From Babesia bovis T2Bo (taxonomy: Eukaryota > Apicomplexa > Aconoidasida > Piroplasmida > Babesiidae), in NCBI RefSeq assembly GCF_000165395.2, contig NC_010575.1:62001-126000 (forward strand): 64,000 bases of DNA, read 5' to 3'. The position numbers and the translations under genes are program-made. Below the pieces are notes generated by a model. The model ran no database searches, was not told the DNA's origin, and worked only from the letters and a program-made list of their open reading frames with translations. This document shows positions 47,419-59,900 of this stretch, one piece after another. Every line of letters starts with the position of its first letter. Position 1 is the first letter of the stretch.

Positions 47419-50194
47419 ATGGCGTCGGTGTCTGATAAAAAGGGTGGCACTGAGCCCTTTGGTGGCGCTAACCCTGGCGATGCCAGTGTATTGGAGGTGG
47501 TTAACGTAAAGAAATTTCTGGAATCTCGATGTTTCGAGATTGAGGAATTGATATCGCATGTCAAACGTAGTGACAAGCAGGATCGTGTATTTCAACGTTT
47601 ACCATTTGTTCTTCGTCGTCGTGCAACATCGCATAATCCTTTTCGTGTCCCTAAGAAGTTGCGTTTGCATCTTGCTCGTGAGATGGTGCGTAGCATGCCC
47701 AAATGTTCTAAGCGGTTACGTAAGGATGTTCGTCGTCGTTTAAACCGTTTGGAGGAGTACCGTCGTCGTTGTGAGCGTAACCAATGGCTTGAGACTCACT
47801 TGTATCATGCCAAAAGGTTCAAGATGGCTACTATTTGGGGTTACCGTATAGCTTTTCGTTCTTCTCAGAAGTGTAGACGTCGTTGCATTCGTGCTTGTAA
47901 GCGTCGTTGTGTAATCCATGATTTATCTTATGTTCGTGCTGTCGGTGTTTCTGGTAAACTATCTGTTTTACGTGATGCTTTCCGTTTAATTTTTTCCGAT
48001 TCGGCTTTTATGTTTCAAGAACGATTATTATCTGGTGAATATAGATCCACGGCATATGCCTACTCCTGTAGAGATACTGGATATCATATGATATGTCCCA
48101 CCAGCTTCATTTGGATACAGCATGATGGAGTTGCATCAGCTTCGGATGCTACTCGTGAGATCTGGTTTTTCGTTCACCCTTCATCTATTAATGAGTTTAT
48201 GGATACTGTCAAGCAGAGTAGTGATCAGTTAACCTGCTATAAGGTGAAAGACCTCTGCACTTTCGAGGTCATTGGTCCATTATCTGCCTTGCTGTTGCGT
48301 AGTGTTCTTAAGCTAGATCCAGGTATATCTACGGGTAACTCTCTTTGGAAGCGTTTAAATCCCTATGATATTGATATTCCTCCTTGCTACGTATTACCCT
48401 TGAGTGTTGAGACTTCCGTGATATACGGTAACAGGCGTCCTGATTTAAAACTTAGTGGCATGAACTTCCAGGAGGATAGATCACATAGCTTCACTTTGGA
48501 TCACGTTTTGTTGGCTGAGCGTATGCATCTTCCAAACTACGATCTTTCGGGTAATTTCGAACTACTGACAAAGGTGAACATTCCTCGCCTCCGTCGGCGC
48601 AATTACGCCCATAAGGTATCTCAGCTATTGTCGTCACTTGCTGTTACTCCTGCTGGGAAATCTATGTCTAGTGATGATAAAGTTGAGAGTAATATAGCGA
48701 GTGTGCTCCAGTCCAATGATTCATCTTCCGATGCAACATCGCAAACTCCAACGACAGAAAGTGGCACTAAAACTGTCCCTATATGGCTAGTTCGTCGCGG
48801 TGACTCTTTATCTGGTTTTGACGTCATTATTCCTGCTGGTACCATTGCACGTCGACTTTGGGTTCTTTTGAATCGTTATGGCGGCTTGGGTATTGGTCTT
48901 GCAGAGCGTGAGATGGTATATGCTGAATATGGTCAATGTTCCTTTCCTCAGGACTATCCCGATACTCCTGCAGGTCATATTCTTTGGAAATCTTCTGCTG
49001 CGTAGGTTTTGTTATTGGCTGTATATATTATCCAGAGACTCTATAAACAAGTACCTTTCAACTCCTGCCAACAAGCGTCCAAATTATCGGTATATGGGTA
49101 ACGACAGGCCATTCCATTTACCGATATTAACTAGTGCAGAGAATCCGTCTTGTGATACCAATGCTGTGGACAATGATCGTGATATCCATCCTAGAGCTGG
49201 CTGGAAGAGTACTTCCTGCCGTAGTTCTACCAGTGCTGACGACCCTAGATTTTTGAAAAACCTTCCTGCTGAATGGGTTCCTCGTGCTTTCGTCGGTCGT
49301 ACTGGTGGTAACTATCTGCGATCCAAGTACTTGCTTATGAGTTGTGTTACTGCAGGTATCCACAAGGTATACCCTGAACTGGAGCCATTCCAGGTAATTC
49401 GTGCGACACGTCTTCCATTTACAGCTTCAAACGGCCGGTTACGCAGTTTAATCGCTAGAAACTTGGACCCAGCTTCACTCAGTTCAATATCGCCTGGGAA
49501 CAATATGTCGTTATCATGTATTGTTCATCTCCCATGCCGTGGTTCATTGCATGTAAGGGATCGATTGTACATCCCTTCTAAGGATGACTTAGAGTCATGC
49601 CCAGGATTCTTATCTGCCATATTTCGAGGACAATTAGGGACTTGCTTGTCCCGATGGATTACGTCAGCCAATGTTAAAGGTGCCAGTACCAATAATGGTC
49701 CTAACTTGAGCAAAACGGTTTCACGTGATATTCGTTTACTTGAGCCCGGCCACGAGGAGTACAAGCTTTCTAATTTGAAGCATCTGTTTGGCTGCAATGG
49801 CAAGTGTAAGCGTGTGAATCCCATTGATGCCATTCATGGCATGAGTGAGCTTGAGACACGCTGGCATCCTAATATTCGTAGGTGTTTTGGCTCAGTGACA
49901 TCAGTGGGTAAGTATACATGTAGCTATGTACCAAATCGATGCAGGCTACACTCGTAAAGGCATCTGTGTAATTCAGCTACCTGGTTTTCTAGAAATACTA
50001 CGTATGACATTGACCGTTTGTGACCTTATTCTACCACCAAATATACCATTGGACCAAATACATCTGTTTGTATGGATCAGGAGCATTCATAGCCGTGTTT
50101 ATATTCCGGGTAGGTGGAATAACCCTATTCTAAACATTCCTCCGCAGGCATCATTTCCCTTGCGGTGAGCGACGGTTTAGCAAGCACTGGTTAA
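47419..50194 (+). CDS. POP1: POP1, RNase P/MRP protein subunit
   Basis: Exon 1 (47419-49001) joins across a 34-base intron to an exon starting at 49036; two further short introns near 49911-49950 and 50110-50150 lead to the end at 50194. The N-terminal part has the POP1 signature: 'RRRATSHNPFRVPKKLR', 'RCERNQWLETHLYHAKRFKM' and 'WGYRIAF'. The POPLD-type block follows (YAEYGQCSFPQDYPDTPAG), then 'NKRPNYRYMGNDRPFHLPI' and a C-terminal region ending SDGLASTG. POP1 is the large scaffold protein of RNase P, which trims tRNA 5' ends, and RNase MRP, which processes rRNA. The overlap of two long frames at 48878-49005 is explained by the intron, not a frameshift. Confidence 0.9.
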
Positions 50195-50928
50195 CACCAG
50201 TCTCACATCTCAGAAAACTATTTAATGTTTTTGTTTCTATATCAACTAGGGGCTAATTGAGTTCATATCCATGATTCGTGGAACTACTAAGTGTTATCAT
50301 ATATTACATGAAGTATGGACACATTAGTTTCCACGTAATAATGTAAACGAATACGACCGTAGTACACCGCATAAGATTACATAACACCCATTTTGTGTTA
50401 TGACATTGCTATTTGGTTGGAATCCGTTAAAATCACAACTTTGGGTATCTATCTAATGCCGTGTCTTAAATGGTACTTTACATAGTTGTTATTCTAGGGT
50501 ACTGGCAATATAATGTAGCCACTAAATCATTTATTGCGGTTTTATAGGTAATCAATGCTGGGTTATCAGTTTGTTATTGGACATCTTTGTGTAGCGTATA
50601 TTGGTTATGTACATAGTAGATCCTCTAATAATGCAACGTTGTATTTTCTATCTATACTGTAGTATAGACATGATAGGTTATTATTATAGTACTGTTATGT
50701 TTATTTTCTTGTGACCCTACATGACGCGACCACACATCTGATGCGTCTTTTGCCATTATCTTATTTATACGTTGGTTGTAAACTGGACCAAAATCGCCTT
50801 TAAAATACTTAGGTCGATATTTAGTTATCCACTTTATATGGTTAATTCCCATTACGTTCTTTGGGTGATATTGTGTTACTCTATTGCTTGAATCGTTAAG
50901 TTCTTGTTACTTCCTTTGTTTTATCAAG
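50195..50928. other. intergenic between POP1 and eIF3d
   Basis: 734 AT-rich bases between two plus-strand genes. A minus frame of 66 codons at 50652-50852 (SDVWSRHVGSQENK) has no recognised feature and is not called. I see no RNA gene by eye. Confidence 0.5.
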
Positions 50929-52572
50929 ATGACTCGTCTACGTATAGTGACTAATTTGAATGCTTCTGGTTGGGGTCCTGATGAATCTGATGATCAGACT
51001 GTTGTATCGTCTCTTGGTAGTTTAAGCAAGCTTCCACTGGAGCCTCGTTTGAAATTTGACCGACAGCTTCGCGTTTGTGATTTTACCTATTTTACTTATC
51101 AGAAGAATATTCGTGATGCTGGTCGTTACGGTCGTCAGCCCGTTCCGGTTGTTGTGGACGAGGAGATGCAATTTCAGACAGTTGACGGTCGTTCATTAAT
51201 GAAGGCTAAGAATATGCAACATTACCGTCGTAAGGCTGTTCCTAAGCAGACTACTCAAGCTTTTAACCAGAAGCAGATGGAAGAGGAGGCTATGATAATG
51301 TCGGCCAAGCAGAAGCACCCTGAGATGCGCAAGCAGCGTATGATGCATTCTCGTGGCAATCGTCCCACTGCTCGTCACCACACATTCAATGAGTGGAGCA
51401 TTGAACCATCTCACAGTTGGCATCTGCTATCTGACATTCCATTTAGTCAGTTGTCTAAGGTTGACCTTCCGGGTAAGGTCGTTGGTACAGATGTAACTTG
51501 GCGTGGTAAATTGGGTGTCTACGACAAGCGCATGGACCACATTTCTGCCAAGTCTGAGGTTCCACTTCAGAATCTGAATGATCAATTCGATTATTACTGG
51601 ACTTCCACTAATGACGACGACTGCATAATGGACTATTTGTTGTCTACTCAGCGTCAGGAGTCTGCCGACGCTGGTGATCACATTATTTTGGGTGCTACTG
51701 ACCAGATTCTTGCCGTTTTGATGACTGCCGCTCGTTCTAAGTACAGTTGGCATTTGAATGTGACTAAGATTGACAACAAGATCATTATTGACAAGGCCAA
51801 CGGATCGATTATTGACATGCTGACTGTGAATGAAACATCTCCGGAGCCACCTCTGCCAGATGCTGAGATTAAGATAAACCGTCCTCCAGCACTGGGTTAT
51901 GAGGCTGTTAAGGTTAACCAATGTTTACGTCAACAGGTTCTTGTTTCAGGTCAATTTAGTGATGAGTTTGAGCTTCCTCCATTTGTTGAGGAGGGTGACA
52001 ACCCATCTACCATGGCTTATCGTTACCGTACTTTTATGGTTCCTGGTGACAACCATGGCCACGGGTGGTCTCGCGTTCCAATTCACGTGATCACTCGTGG
52101 TGAGGTTCACGCTCGTATTCCTGGTGTTTCCAATGGTGGTTACACTTATGTCTGTGCTTTGAACGAGCTTCCTCACAAGACTCAGAAGTCCTGGCGCATT
52201 CAGATTGAGACTCAGAAGGGTGCTCTTTTGGCGAATGAGATGCGTAACAACACTGCTAAGATGCAGCGTTTTGCGGCTTGTGCTATTATTAGTGGTTGTG
52301 ACACATTGAAATTGGCGTATGTTTCAAGGCGTAGTCCTGGTGACGCGGAGCATCACTCGATCATCGGCATACACACTTACACTACGGAGAATTTGGCTGT
52401 TCAGATGGGTTTGAATATGCGCAACGCATGGGCTGTGGTTCGTCATATTTGCGCCTTGATTATGGACCGTCCTGATGGTCAGTACATCCTTGTGAAGGAC
52501 CCCTTGAAGGCTAACATTCGTTTTTACGCTGCTCCTGAGGAGGAAGATGTGGAATACCCGTCTAAAGAATGA
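50929..52572 (+). CDS. EIF3D: translation initiation factor eIF3 subunit D
   Basis: A single-exon protein of 547 residues from the ATG at 50929 (MTRLRIVTNLNASGWGPDE). The open frame extends 45 bases further upstream, but the chosen start fits the family opening better. Conserved parts: 'SSLGSLSKLPLEPR', 'WHLLSDIPFSQLSKV', 'ILAVLMTAARSKYSWHLNV', 'IIDKANGSIIDMLTVNET' and 'WRIQIETQKGALLANEM'. eIF3d is a cap-binding subunit of eIF3 in other eukaryotes. The tail is acidic (EEEDVEYPSKE). Codons favour a small set (CGT, GGT, CTT, AAG), as in highly expressed genes, in contrast to the AT-rich upstream genes. Confidence 0.95.
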   Translation: MTRLRIVTNLNASGWGPDESDDQTVVSSLGSLSKLPLEPRLKFDRQLRVCDFTYFTYQKNIRDAGRYGRQPVPVVVDEEMQFQTVDGRSLMKAKNMQHYRRKAVPKQTTQAFNQKQMEEEAMIMSAKQKHPEMRKQRMMHSRGNRPTARHHTFNEWSIEPSHSWHLLSDIPFSQLSKVDLPGKVVGTDVTWRGKLGVYDKRMDHISAKSEVPLQNLNDQFDYYWTSTNDDDCIMDYLLSTQRQESADAGDHIILGATDQILAVLMTAARSKYSWHLNVTKIDNKIIIDKANGSIIDMLTVNETSPEPPLPDAEIKINRPPALGYEAVKVNQCLRQQVLVSGQFSDEFELPPFVEEGDNPSTMAYRYRTFMVPGDNHGHGWSRVPIHVITRGEVHARIPGVSNGGYTYVCALNELPHKTQKSWRIQIETQKGALLANEMRNNTAKMQRFAACAIISGCDTLKLAYVSRRSPGDAEHHSIIGIHTYTTENLAVQMGLNMRNAWAVVRHICALIMDRPDGQYILVKDPLKANIRFYAAPEEEDVEYPSKE

Positions 52573-53099
52573 TTGTGTATTACCCCTTTGGACTTGCGTT
52601 CAATTTTATTGATCTCTATATATACCGTATGTATCATTACAAGTAACCCTAGGTTTTAGATTAACTATGTGGCATTTATTTTATAATAATAGCTTATATT
52701 AATTCCTTTTTCTTCATAGTATATTCTGTTGTAGATATATGGCAACATGCTTCTGCTGCCTGTGGTGCCGCACTATGGTAATTTGGTTCATTCTTATTAG
52801 GGCAACATTTTGCCAATTGTAGATCTATACATTCCATGTGTAACTGTTTACAGTTCACAATAGTTTCGATGTGTCGCTGTGCTGTGGAGGCAAGGCGTCA
52901 CCTAGGCTTTGTATCGCGTGACTAATATATACAGAGCACGATTTGATAACTTCTAATCGCTAGTTTTCCTATTCTTTGTATATATTAGTAGGGAATTTTT
53001 TAGGTTACTGTTGGTGGTTTATTCCGCTGCCTTCAAGTTTCCTTGCGGATGTTTTTCTTGTAGCGCGGTAGCGCCCCCTTTGCTGATGCAACGATATCT
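52573..53099. other. intergenic upstream of the patatin gene
   Basis: 527 bases between two plus-strand genes, holding the promoter of the patatin gene. A short GC-rich inverted sequence (GCGCGGTAGCGCC) occurs at about 53065-53077, just upstream of the start. No coding or RNA gene is supported. Confidence 0.5.
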
Positions 53100-56000
53100 A
53101 TGTGGACTTTTTGGTCAACCAAGTGGTTTGTCCTGTCCCTGACCTTATTTGGTATGTGGATCAGATGGCAGCCGCTTCAGGGTTCTTTGCTATATCCTTG
53201 TTTCGTTGTAGCTACTGAGCACCATGGCGCTGCTTCTTTTGTAACGTCTCGCCAGCATTTCCGTCGTACGTCTTTGAAGGAGGGTGTTACTTCTGTTTCA
53301 CCGTTAGAGTACAATTACAATCGTGGGCGTCGTCATACTATTGGTGGTAACGTTGAATCAGAGGACATTAGTTTCCGTGACTTTGCTACTGCAGAGTTGG
53401 ACTTACCTATTCTTGAGGAAGTTTACCAGCCATCATTCAAGGATCTATTGATTCCCGACAATGAGGATATAGTCATTCACATAAGTGAGCTGCTTTTGCA
53501 GTTCAGTGCTTTGACAGACTCTCCGAAGCGTTATGTTGCTGTTAATGCACTTCGTCTTTTGGTTCAGAATCGTCCCGAGTGTCTTAAGACTTTGAAGGAT
53601 ATGAATGGCGTCAATGCTTTGGTTGACTTGCTTCAGCGTCGTTACCAGAGCGGTATATGGAACCGTATTAGTGGTTACATTCGTTCTAGGTCTTCTATGA
53701 TTACTTATCCTATTAAGCTGATGGAGGCTAACATATTGGTCATCTTGCTGGAGGCCGTTAAGCGTGATGCCGAGCTTCGTCAGGTGATATCTCAGAACAA
53801 GTCTTTGATGAGCCACTTATGTAACCTGTTTGTATTTGGTGATAAGCACACTGAGGCTCCCACTTCTCCTGTACAAGGTCCAGCTCCTCAGGAAACGGCT
53901 TCTCTCCAGGACGTAAAGGTTTCGGAGAGTACCAGTACGTCTTCTGGTAGCTGTGCATCTTACAATGGCAACTCGAATGCTAAGGTGGCTCCTCCCAGCC
54001 CTCCATCTCATACATCCTCCATTTCGCGTGAATCTGCTAATGCGGATGCTGTGAATGCTTGGACTACAAAGTCATTGATTCGTCAACTTATTGCTAATAT
54101 GGATGTTACCAATGATGAAGATACTAGGAATCAGCTTAACAAGATGCGCTCCACTCCTGGTGCTGACAAGAATGCGATTACTGAATTAAAGAACATTGTG
54201 ATTCGTGCTGCTGCTGACACCAGGGCGCGTGCTAATGCTGCAGCTTCCGGGTCTAGTGGTGCACCGTCTACTTCTCCCGATGCTAAGGATAACCAGTCAC
54301 CTGGTGCCGTTAGTCCATCAGCCACTGAAGGTAATCAAGAAGTGTCTAAGCCTGTGGTTACTACCGCGACTCCCTCTAAACCCGACGGTCCTTTCGCTGC
54401 TTTTGCTAAGCTTGTTGATCATAAGCACTATGGTATTAACCGCGGCGGCAAATCTGCAAAGGTTGAAAAGAAGGTTGACAATGGCCCCCGTCTTTTGTGG
54501 ATTCCATATTGTATATCGAAGACGGAGAATTTGCAAGATGCAATTCGCCGCAACCTGCGCATAAGCCTGGGTGATCACGTGGCCTCCAATATTGTAGTTG
54601 ATGGACTCAATGACTTGACTCTGGAAAGATCGGGTAAAATCCACCCTGATTTGGTTTACGGTATGTTATTGTTATGCCGTCCATCTCCTGCTTCCGGTAT
54701 AAACAGTTGTTTGCCAACCATTTCTTTTTCCAGTGACAGTCGCCGCAAAGTACCCATTGAACGTGACCATGGTGCATACATGGTCGTATCAAACTTGGAA
54801 TTGGTCGAGTCCAAGTACCTCAACGGTCTTATGTTGGTTAAGAAACTATTAAATCAGCTTAGCATTGCTACCCGTTTGGTTGAGATCGACGACATCTTAA
54901 AGGAGCTTTGGACCTTAATTGGTGCTAAGAACAAGGACATGTTGGATTTTCTGTACGAGCACTTTGACTTGAAGTACCTTGCCAAGCTCATTGTTATTGC
55001 TGACAAGTACGCTCAGATTGGTGACCTTGCAGCTAAAGATAAGGACAGCGACCCGTTGAAAAGTCTAAAGGAAACAATGACTACTATTTCGGATTTCTTT
55101 GAAAAAACCTTTGACAAGGCCACCAACATAAACTGGAAGGACCTTTTCCAGTCTCCTTTCGCTAAGAAAGATGAATATGAAACTGGAAGTCTGACCAACA
55201 TTAAGAATCACGAGACAACCGATGTGAAGCTAACAAACCATAAGTACAAATTAGCGCTAGAGGCCATAGAGAATGGCAATGTATCTAGGAGCATTCAAAC
55301 TACTATTTGTGGTATGTTGATAGACATGGTCTACTTCGACGGTGTGCGTACTTTGGCTGCCATCCGCAGGTGTGACGAGTTGGTTGCATCTCTGAAAGCC
55401 ATGCGCAACAAGTTGCCCAAGCCTATGAAGATAGCCGATGTTTTAGGTGGCGAGGACAAGCGATATGTCCCGGTGATTGATCGCCTCGGTGTAGTTTCTA
55501 AGACTAAGCTCATTCGCAACCCTGCTAGATACAAGGATGCGCGTTACATGGAAGAGTTGGCTCATCATCAAATTGACGACTACGGTACTGTATTAGTTTC
55601 CGTGGGTGACTGGACGAAGAAGGCATGGAGTCGTCAGCCTGTGGTTCCAAGTAATGTCATTGGTCCATTCTTCAACGGCAACAAGTTGTTGAATATGATT
55701 GGTGAGCACGAGCAGAACCGTTTCAAGAACCGTGGTCTTCGTGTTCTATCCATAGATGGCGGTGGTTCCAAGGGTGTGATTGTGCTTGAAATTCTTTTAG
55801 ACCTTGAAAAAAGACTAGGCCGTCCATTATACGAGGTATTCGACGTCATTGTCGGTAATTCGTGTGGTGGTATCATCGGTGCCTTCTTGGCACTTGAGAA
55901 GTCGCGTGTTACAGACGTACAACGTTACTTTGACGCCATGCTTGGCGATGTGTTTAAGAAGGAAGGTTATGGTTCCAAGGGGAAGCGTTTGTTCACTCAC

Positions 56001-56891
56001 CTCGCCTATTACAATGAGCAGACGTTATATGACGCGTTGACGGCGGCTTTTGGCAATTTGGAGTTGATTGACTATTCTGTTGACCCTGATGCTCCCAAGT
56101 TCTGTTGTCTTTCCGTCCAATTGGACATTTATCCATTCAAGCCTGTTTTGTGGCGCAGTTACAACTACCCACCCAACGCAGAGTCTAAGAAGAACAGTCC
56201 TAGGATAATTGACGGAACATTTGCGGTTAAGACTCCCGATGCTTTGCGTGCTACTTCTGCTGCTCCTACATATTTCCCTATGATGGAGATTAATGGAGCT
56301 TTGTATGCTGATGGCGCTTTGTATGCCAACAACCCTAGTGCAATTGCTGTTATTGAATCGAAGTTGTTGTATCCTGACGTGCCCATTGACTTGTTGGTGA
56401 GCATTAGTAACGGTGACTGGAACGACATGTTTTCCCTAGATGCAGCTACGGCAGCTGCTGCTGGCATTGATATCGCACCTTCCGACACCGAATCAAAGGA
56501 TAACAATACTACCGAGCGTGTACCTCCATTAGACAAGATTTACAACGACATTGTTTTACGTTCTGGTATGACTTGTCCTCGGGCCACTCAGAAAACTGTG
56601 GGTCTCGATAAGCTGTTAAAGCACATTATCTTCTCGGCTACTAATACTGAGATGGTGCACTTGTCTCTTCATGCTGTGATGGGTGATCACTACGTCCGTA
56701 TAAACCCGTCCATGCCACTGGTTGAGCTGGACGTCGTGGTTCCTGAAGTGTTGCAGGACCTCAAGGACCGCACTAAGGAGTTCTTGAAACAAGAGGACAC
56801 CATCGAAGTGATGGACCGTATTGCCAAGGTATTGTCATCTAAAACAAGTCCCGAGCAGGCCAAAGGGCCCGCGGAGGACAACGATAAGTAA
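53100..56891 (+). CDS. patatin-like phospholipase with secretory leader
   Basis: A single-exon 1263-residue protein. A hydrophobic leader (WFVLSLTLFGMWIRW) is followed by a Ser-, Arg- and His-rich stretch, a layout compatible with apicoplast or parasite-organelle targeting. Residues 115-250 look like ARM-type helical repeats (AVNALRLLVQNR, NALVDLLQRRY). Residues 260-430 are low-complexity Ser, Pro, Thr and Ala. The patatin domain is C-terminal: oxyanion loop DGGGSKG near residue 885, nucleophile motif GNSCGG near 918-923 (serine in the GXSXG form), and the partner aspartate in 'YADGALYANNPS' near 1070. The catalytic Ser-Asp dyad is intact. A Toxoplasma relative with a patatin domain acts at the apicoplast. 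The substrate here is unknown. Confidence 0.88.
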   Translation: MWTFWSTKWFVLSLTLFGMWIRWQPLQGSLLYPCFVVATEHHGAASFVTSRQHFRRTSLKEGVTSVSPLEYNYNRGRRHTIGGNVESEDISFRDFATAELDLPILEEVYQPSFKDLLIPDNEDIVIHISELLLQFSALTDSPKRYVAVNALRLLVQNRPECLKTLKDMNGVNALVDLLQRRYQSGIWNRISGYIRSRSSMITYPIKLMEANILVILLEAVKRDAELRQVISQNKSLMSHLCNLFVFGDKHTEAPTSPVQGPAPQETASLQDVKVSESTSTSSGSCASYNGNSNAKVAPPSPPSHTSSISRESANADAVNAWTTKSLIRQLIANMDVTNDEDTRNQLNKMRSTPGADKNAITELKNIVIRAAADTRARANAAASGSSGAPSTSPDAKDNQSPGAVSPSATEGNQEVSKPVVTTATPSKPDGPFAAFAKLVDHKHYGINRGGKSAKVEKKVDNGPRLLWIPYCISKTENLQDAIRRNLRISLGDHVASNIVVDGLNDLTLERSGKIHPDLVYGMLLLCRPSPASGINSCLPTISFSSDSRRKVPIERDHGAYMVVSNLELVESKYLNGLMLVKKLLNQLSIATRLVEIDDILKELWTLIGAKNKDMLDFLYEHFDLKYLAKLIVIADKYAQIGDLAAKDKDSDPLKSLKETMTTISDFFEKTFDKATNINWKDLFQSPFAKKDEYETGSLTNIKNHETTDVKLTNHKYKLALEAIENGNVSRSIQTTICGMLIDMVYFDGVRTLAAIRRCDELVASLKAMRNKLPKPMKIADVLGGEDKRYVPVIDRLGVVSKTKLIRNPARYKDARYMEELAHHQIDDYGTVLVSVGDWTKKAWSRQPVVPSNVIGPFFNGNKLLNMIGEHEQNRFKNRGLRVLSIDGGGSKGVIVLEILLDLEKRLGRPLYEVFDVIVGNSCGGIIGAFLALEKSRVTDVQRYFDAMLGDVFKKEGYGSKGKRLFTHLAYYNEQTLYDALTAAFGNLELIDYSVDPDAPKFCCLSVQLDIYPFKPVLWRSYNYPPNAESKKNSPRIIDGTFAVKTPDALRATSAAPTYFPMMEINGALYADGALYANNPSAIAVIESKLLYPDVPIDLLVSISNGDWNDMFSLDAATAAAAGIDIAPSDTESKDNNTTERVPPLDKIYNDIVLRSGMTCPRATQKTVGLDKLLKHIIFSATNTEMVHLSLHAVMGDHYVRINPSMPLVELDVVVPEVLQDLKDRTKEFLKQEDTIEVMDRIAKVLSSKTSPEQAKGPAEDNDK

Positions 56892-56930
56892 AACCCAAAC
56901 TTTAGAGAACTGTTGTTAATGAATTGACAG

Positions 56931-59900
56931 CTATTTGGTATTAAGTGCGCGTTGGCGTGAGCACGCCAAGCAGAACCAGTTGGGTGAATTGGCGTCCACG
57001 TGCCCGTCAGCCCACAGACCAGCGCATACGAGGTGGAACCAGCGTTCGCAACCGTCACAACCAATCCAGTGCAAATCGTCACCGGGTAAGCCCGGGCTGC
57101 GCTCGAAGTATATAGAGAAGCAGACGGGGCAAAAGAACTCACCAGAGTCCAGTTGACCGGAATGACAGTACGTGAGTATATCTTCCATGGGCATTTTCTG
57201 CCTATTGTCGAAATTCGAGCCGTCAAGTGACTTCGGTTTGCGTCCGCGCTTACTACCGTGTATGGGCTTCAGCTGGCCAGCCTTTATTAAATATATGATA
57301 GTGCGTATTTCCTTCTTGTCCCTGCGGCCAGTGACTAGATTCACACCGTTGTAAGCAGTCCAATTCAAAGCCTGTATCAATCGGTCACGTGCAGTAGTCT
57401 CGGGCAGCATGGCATATTCAGTCATGGGCTGCCCGAAGGTTACCTTAGAAAGCACTAGACCTAGGCTCATGTAGTTAACATTGCCGAGCAAACTCATGGT
57501 ATTGCCGAGGTTGTTCAAGTGGAACGAGGTAGCATTAGGCGGTATCTTGGGCCGCTTGACACTCGCTAATCCAGCTACTGGAGGCCTAGCTAAAGCGGGC
57601 CTTGTTAAACTTTCATTGCGCATCTTGTTTGGCACGCAATGCTTAGATAGATAGACACCTCCATAGAACGTTGCCAAATGACTACGCGTAGCAACTAGCA
57701 GGTCGTATAGATGTGGTGACGCCACCATAAACTTGCGCTCGAGTTGACTCATGCGCATCATACCTAGGAACGTATGACGCAAGCAGTATGCACGTCGTGA
57801 AGTAGCATTGAGCCCGTCAGGCTTCCTACCCATGTCAGCCTTGCAACCCAACCATGCGCCACAGGATGCATGGAATTTAACGCTACAGTAGTTATGCGAA
57901 CATGACATCATAGCTCCACACGCCATGCCACAGTAGTGGCATGGATGGTCCATCGAGGTCTTTGGGAACTTCCGCAAAGAGGGGGTCACCACCTTGGAAT
58001 ACGTTAACCAGTCTAGGCAAATCAGGTGTACATAGGCGTATCCGCCGTACTCCGAGGTCCAATTCAAATAATACGATAAACTCTCCCTGCTAATGGGTAC
58101 CATGATCCCATCAAAGCGCGAGCACAATGCACAGCACAGTAGTGGCAAATTAGTATCAAGCTCCAAATCTTCGCACCGAATGCATAGAAATGTGGACTTG
58201 GCATTTCCAGACGTTGGTTCTGGTGATCCAGCTGGTGCCTTGGGGACTCGAGAGCTTGATCCATTCGGGCCAGGGCTGTCCTTGCACCTGGAAGGTGACA
58301 CCAGGGCAACCCCGAAAGGCCCGTTCTTTACCGATGGGCTCTTGAGCATTGGTGCCGTCTTGACTGTGTTGGGACCACTACCAATCGCGTTCCTGTTGAA
58401 AACCGGTGTCAGTGTTTTAGACCCGGGGCCGTTATAGACCGGTGCGCACATACTAGGCACGGACCCGCACATGGGCATCATCACCTGCTTGATAGGAGTT
58501 GTGTGTGTCTCCGGGGCGTTAGGGTTCCGCATAGGCAACGGGCTGCCAACATGAGGAAGTGGCATCATCCGCCTCACCGGGCTCGAGGTGTCCGGGCACA
58601 TTCTGTTCATATTCGGCGCCACCATGGGCCCAAGTGGTGGTCCACCGCCCATTGGTGTGATGACGCCCATACCAGGTGGTTCCACCAACTGGTTCCTGGC
58701 CAACAGTGGCATTGACACCACGGGGGAACGGCCAGGGGCCGTATTATCAGGCTCCACTATGGGTTGCAGACTCCTTGATTTGGGTGGGCTTATACCGGGG
58801 TATAAGGGCTGCGACAGTAATGTAGCAGCGGACATGTACAAATCCGCCGTTCCGTGTTCCGTTGGTATGGCACTAGCCACTGCATTCGCTTTCGCACGCA
58901 CACGAGCTGACTTCAACTGCGATAAACAGTCATCGCATGCCCTGGCATTGCATCCACGGCATGTCTTGTAATGCTGCGCGTAGTTCACACGCTTGCGAGA
59001 GGTGCCAACATCCTCGTCAGCATCCGTTTCAATCACTTTGAATTCCATGCAACCGGAACATATAACGTAGCCACGGACCAACTCGATTCCTGGGGATGAG
59101 ATATCAGACTGTTGCTTAGGTCCCAGTATCTTCGTGATGGCCATGGGCAGCACCCCTGGCTCCAAACGCATAAATACTGTATTGTTCAGTGTTTTTAGCA
59201 CGTCCAATACCTTATTCCGGCATTCCTGGCGAAGATCTAAGGTATCGTGTGCACCTCGAGATGTATTGGCGTAATTGGGTGACATTTGCGTTAAAGAGGC
59301 AAAAAGGTCATTGGCAGAGGTGGTACCAATTTCACAATTCCGTCTAGCGTCATCGATCCACTGTATAGTCTTCATGTGCTCAATCATGTCATCGAATATC
59401 CCATAAATCTCGGCATCGTTCCTATTCTTGAAGTACAGAATGTTAAGTAGCCTGGTGAGCCCGATTAGTGCCGAACGGTATCCTTTCACAACAGTCTCTG
59501 TTATGAGCCTCTGGCCACCGATAAAGTCCTCTGATATGTACGATAGCATTTTTTCGTCAACCAAACGTGACGCCGCGCAAAGATCGGTTAAAATGATGGG
59601 AGGTATGCCCTCAATGATCACTGGGTTCTCACTGGGCTTGCGCTCGCATAAGGCCTCGCAAGCGCGTCTTGCGGCATTGTAATCTGGGAACAGATAACTA
59701 CCGACGTGGTGCGCGGTGGGACACTTGTCGTCATAGACCAGCTTGTAATGCGTCGCCTCGTCGTCGTCACTGTTACCCATCCCACACCAAACGCAATTTG
59801 CTTTATCCAGTTGTGTGATCCTGCATGTTGTAACAGCTTTCCTTGGAGTTCCCTTGGGTACAGCCGGCGTGTCCGCTGACTTTGCTTTCACAGGCTCTTT

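Noticed and set aside
48878..49005. Overlap of two long plus-strand frames that looks like a frameshift in POP1
   Set aside because: A 34-base GTAGGT...CAG intron at 49002-49035 joins the frames in phase, so no frameshift or sequencing error is needed.
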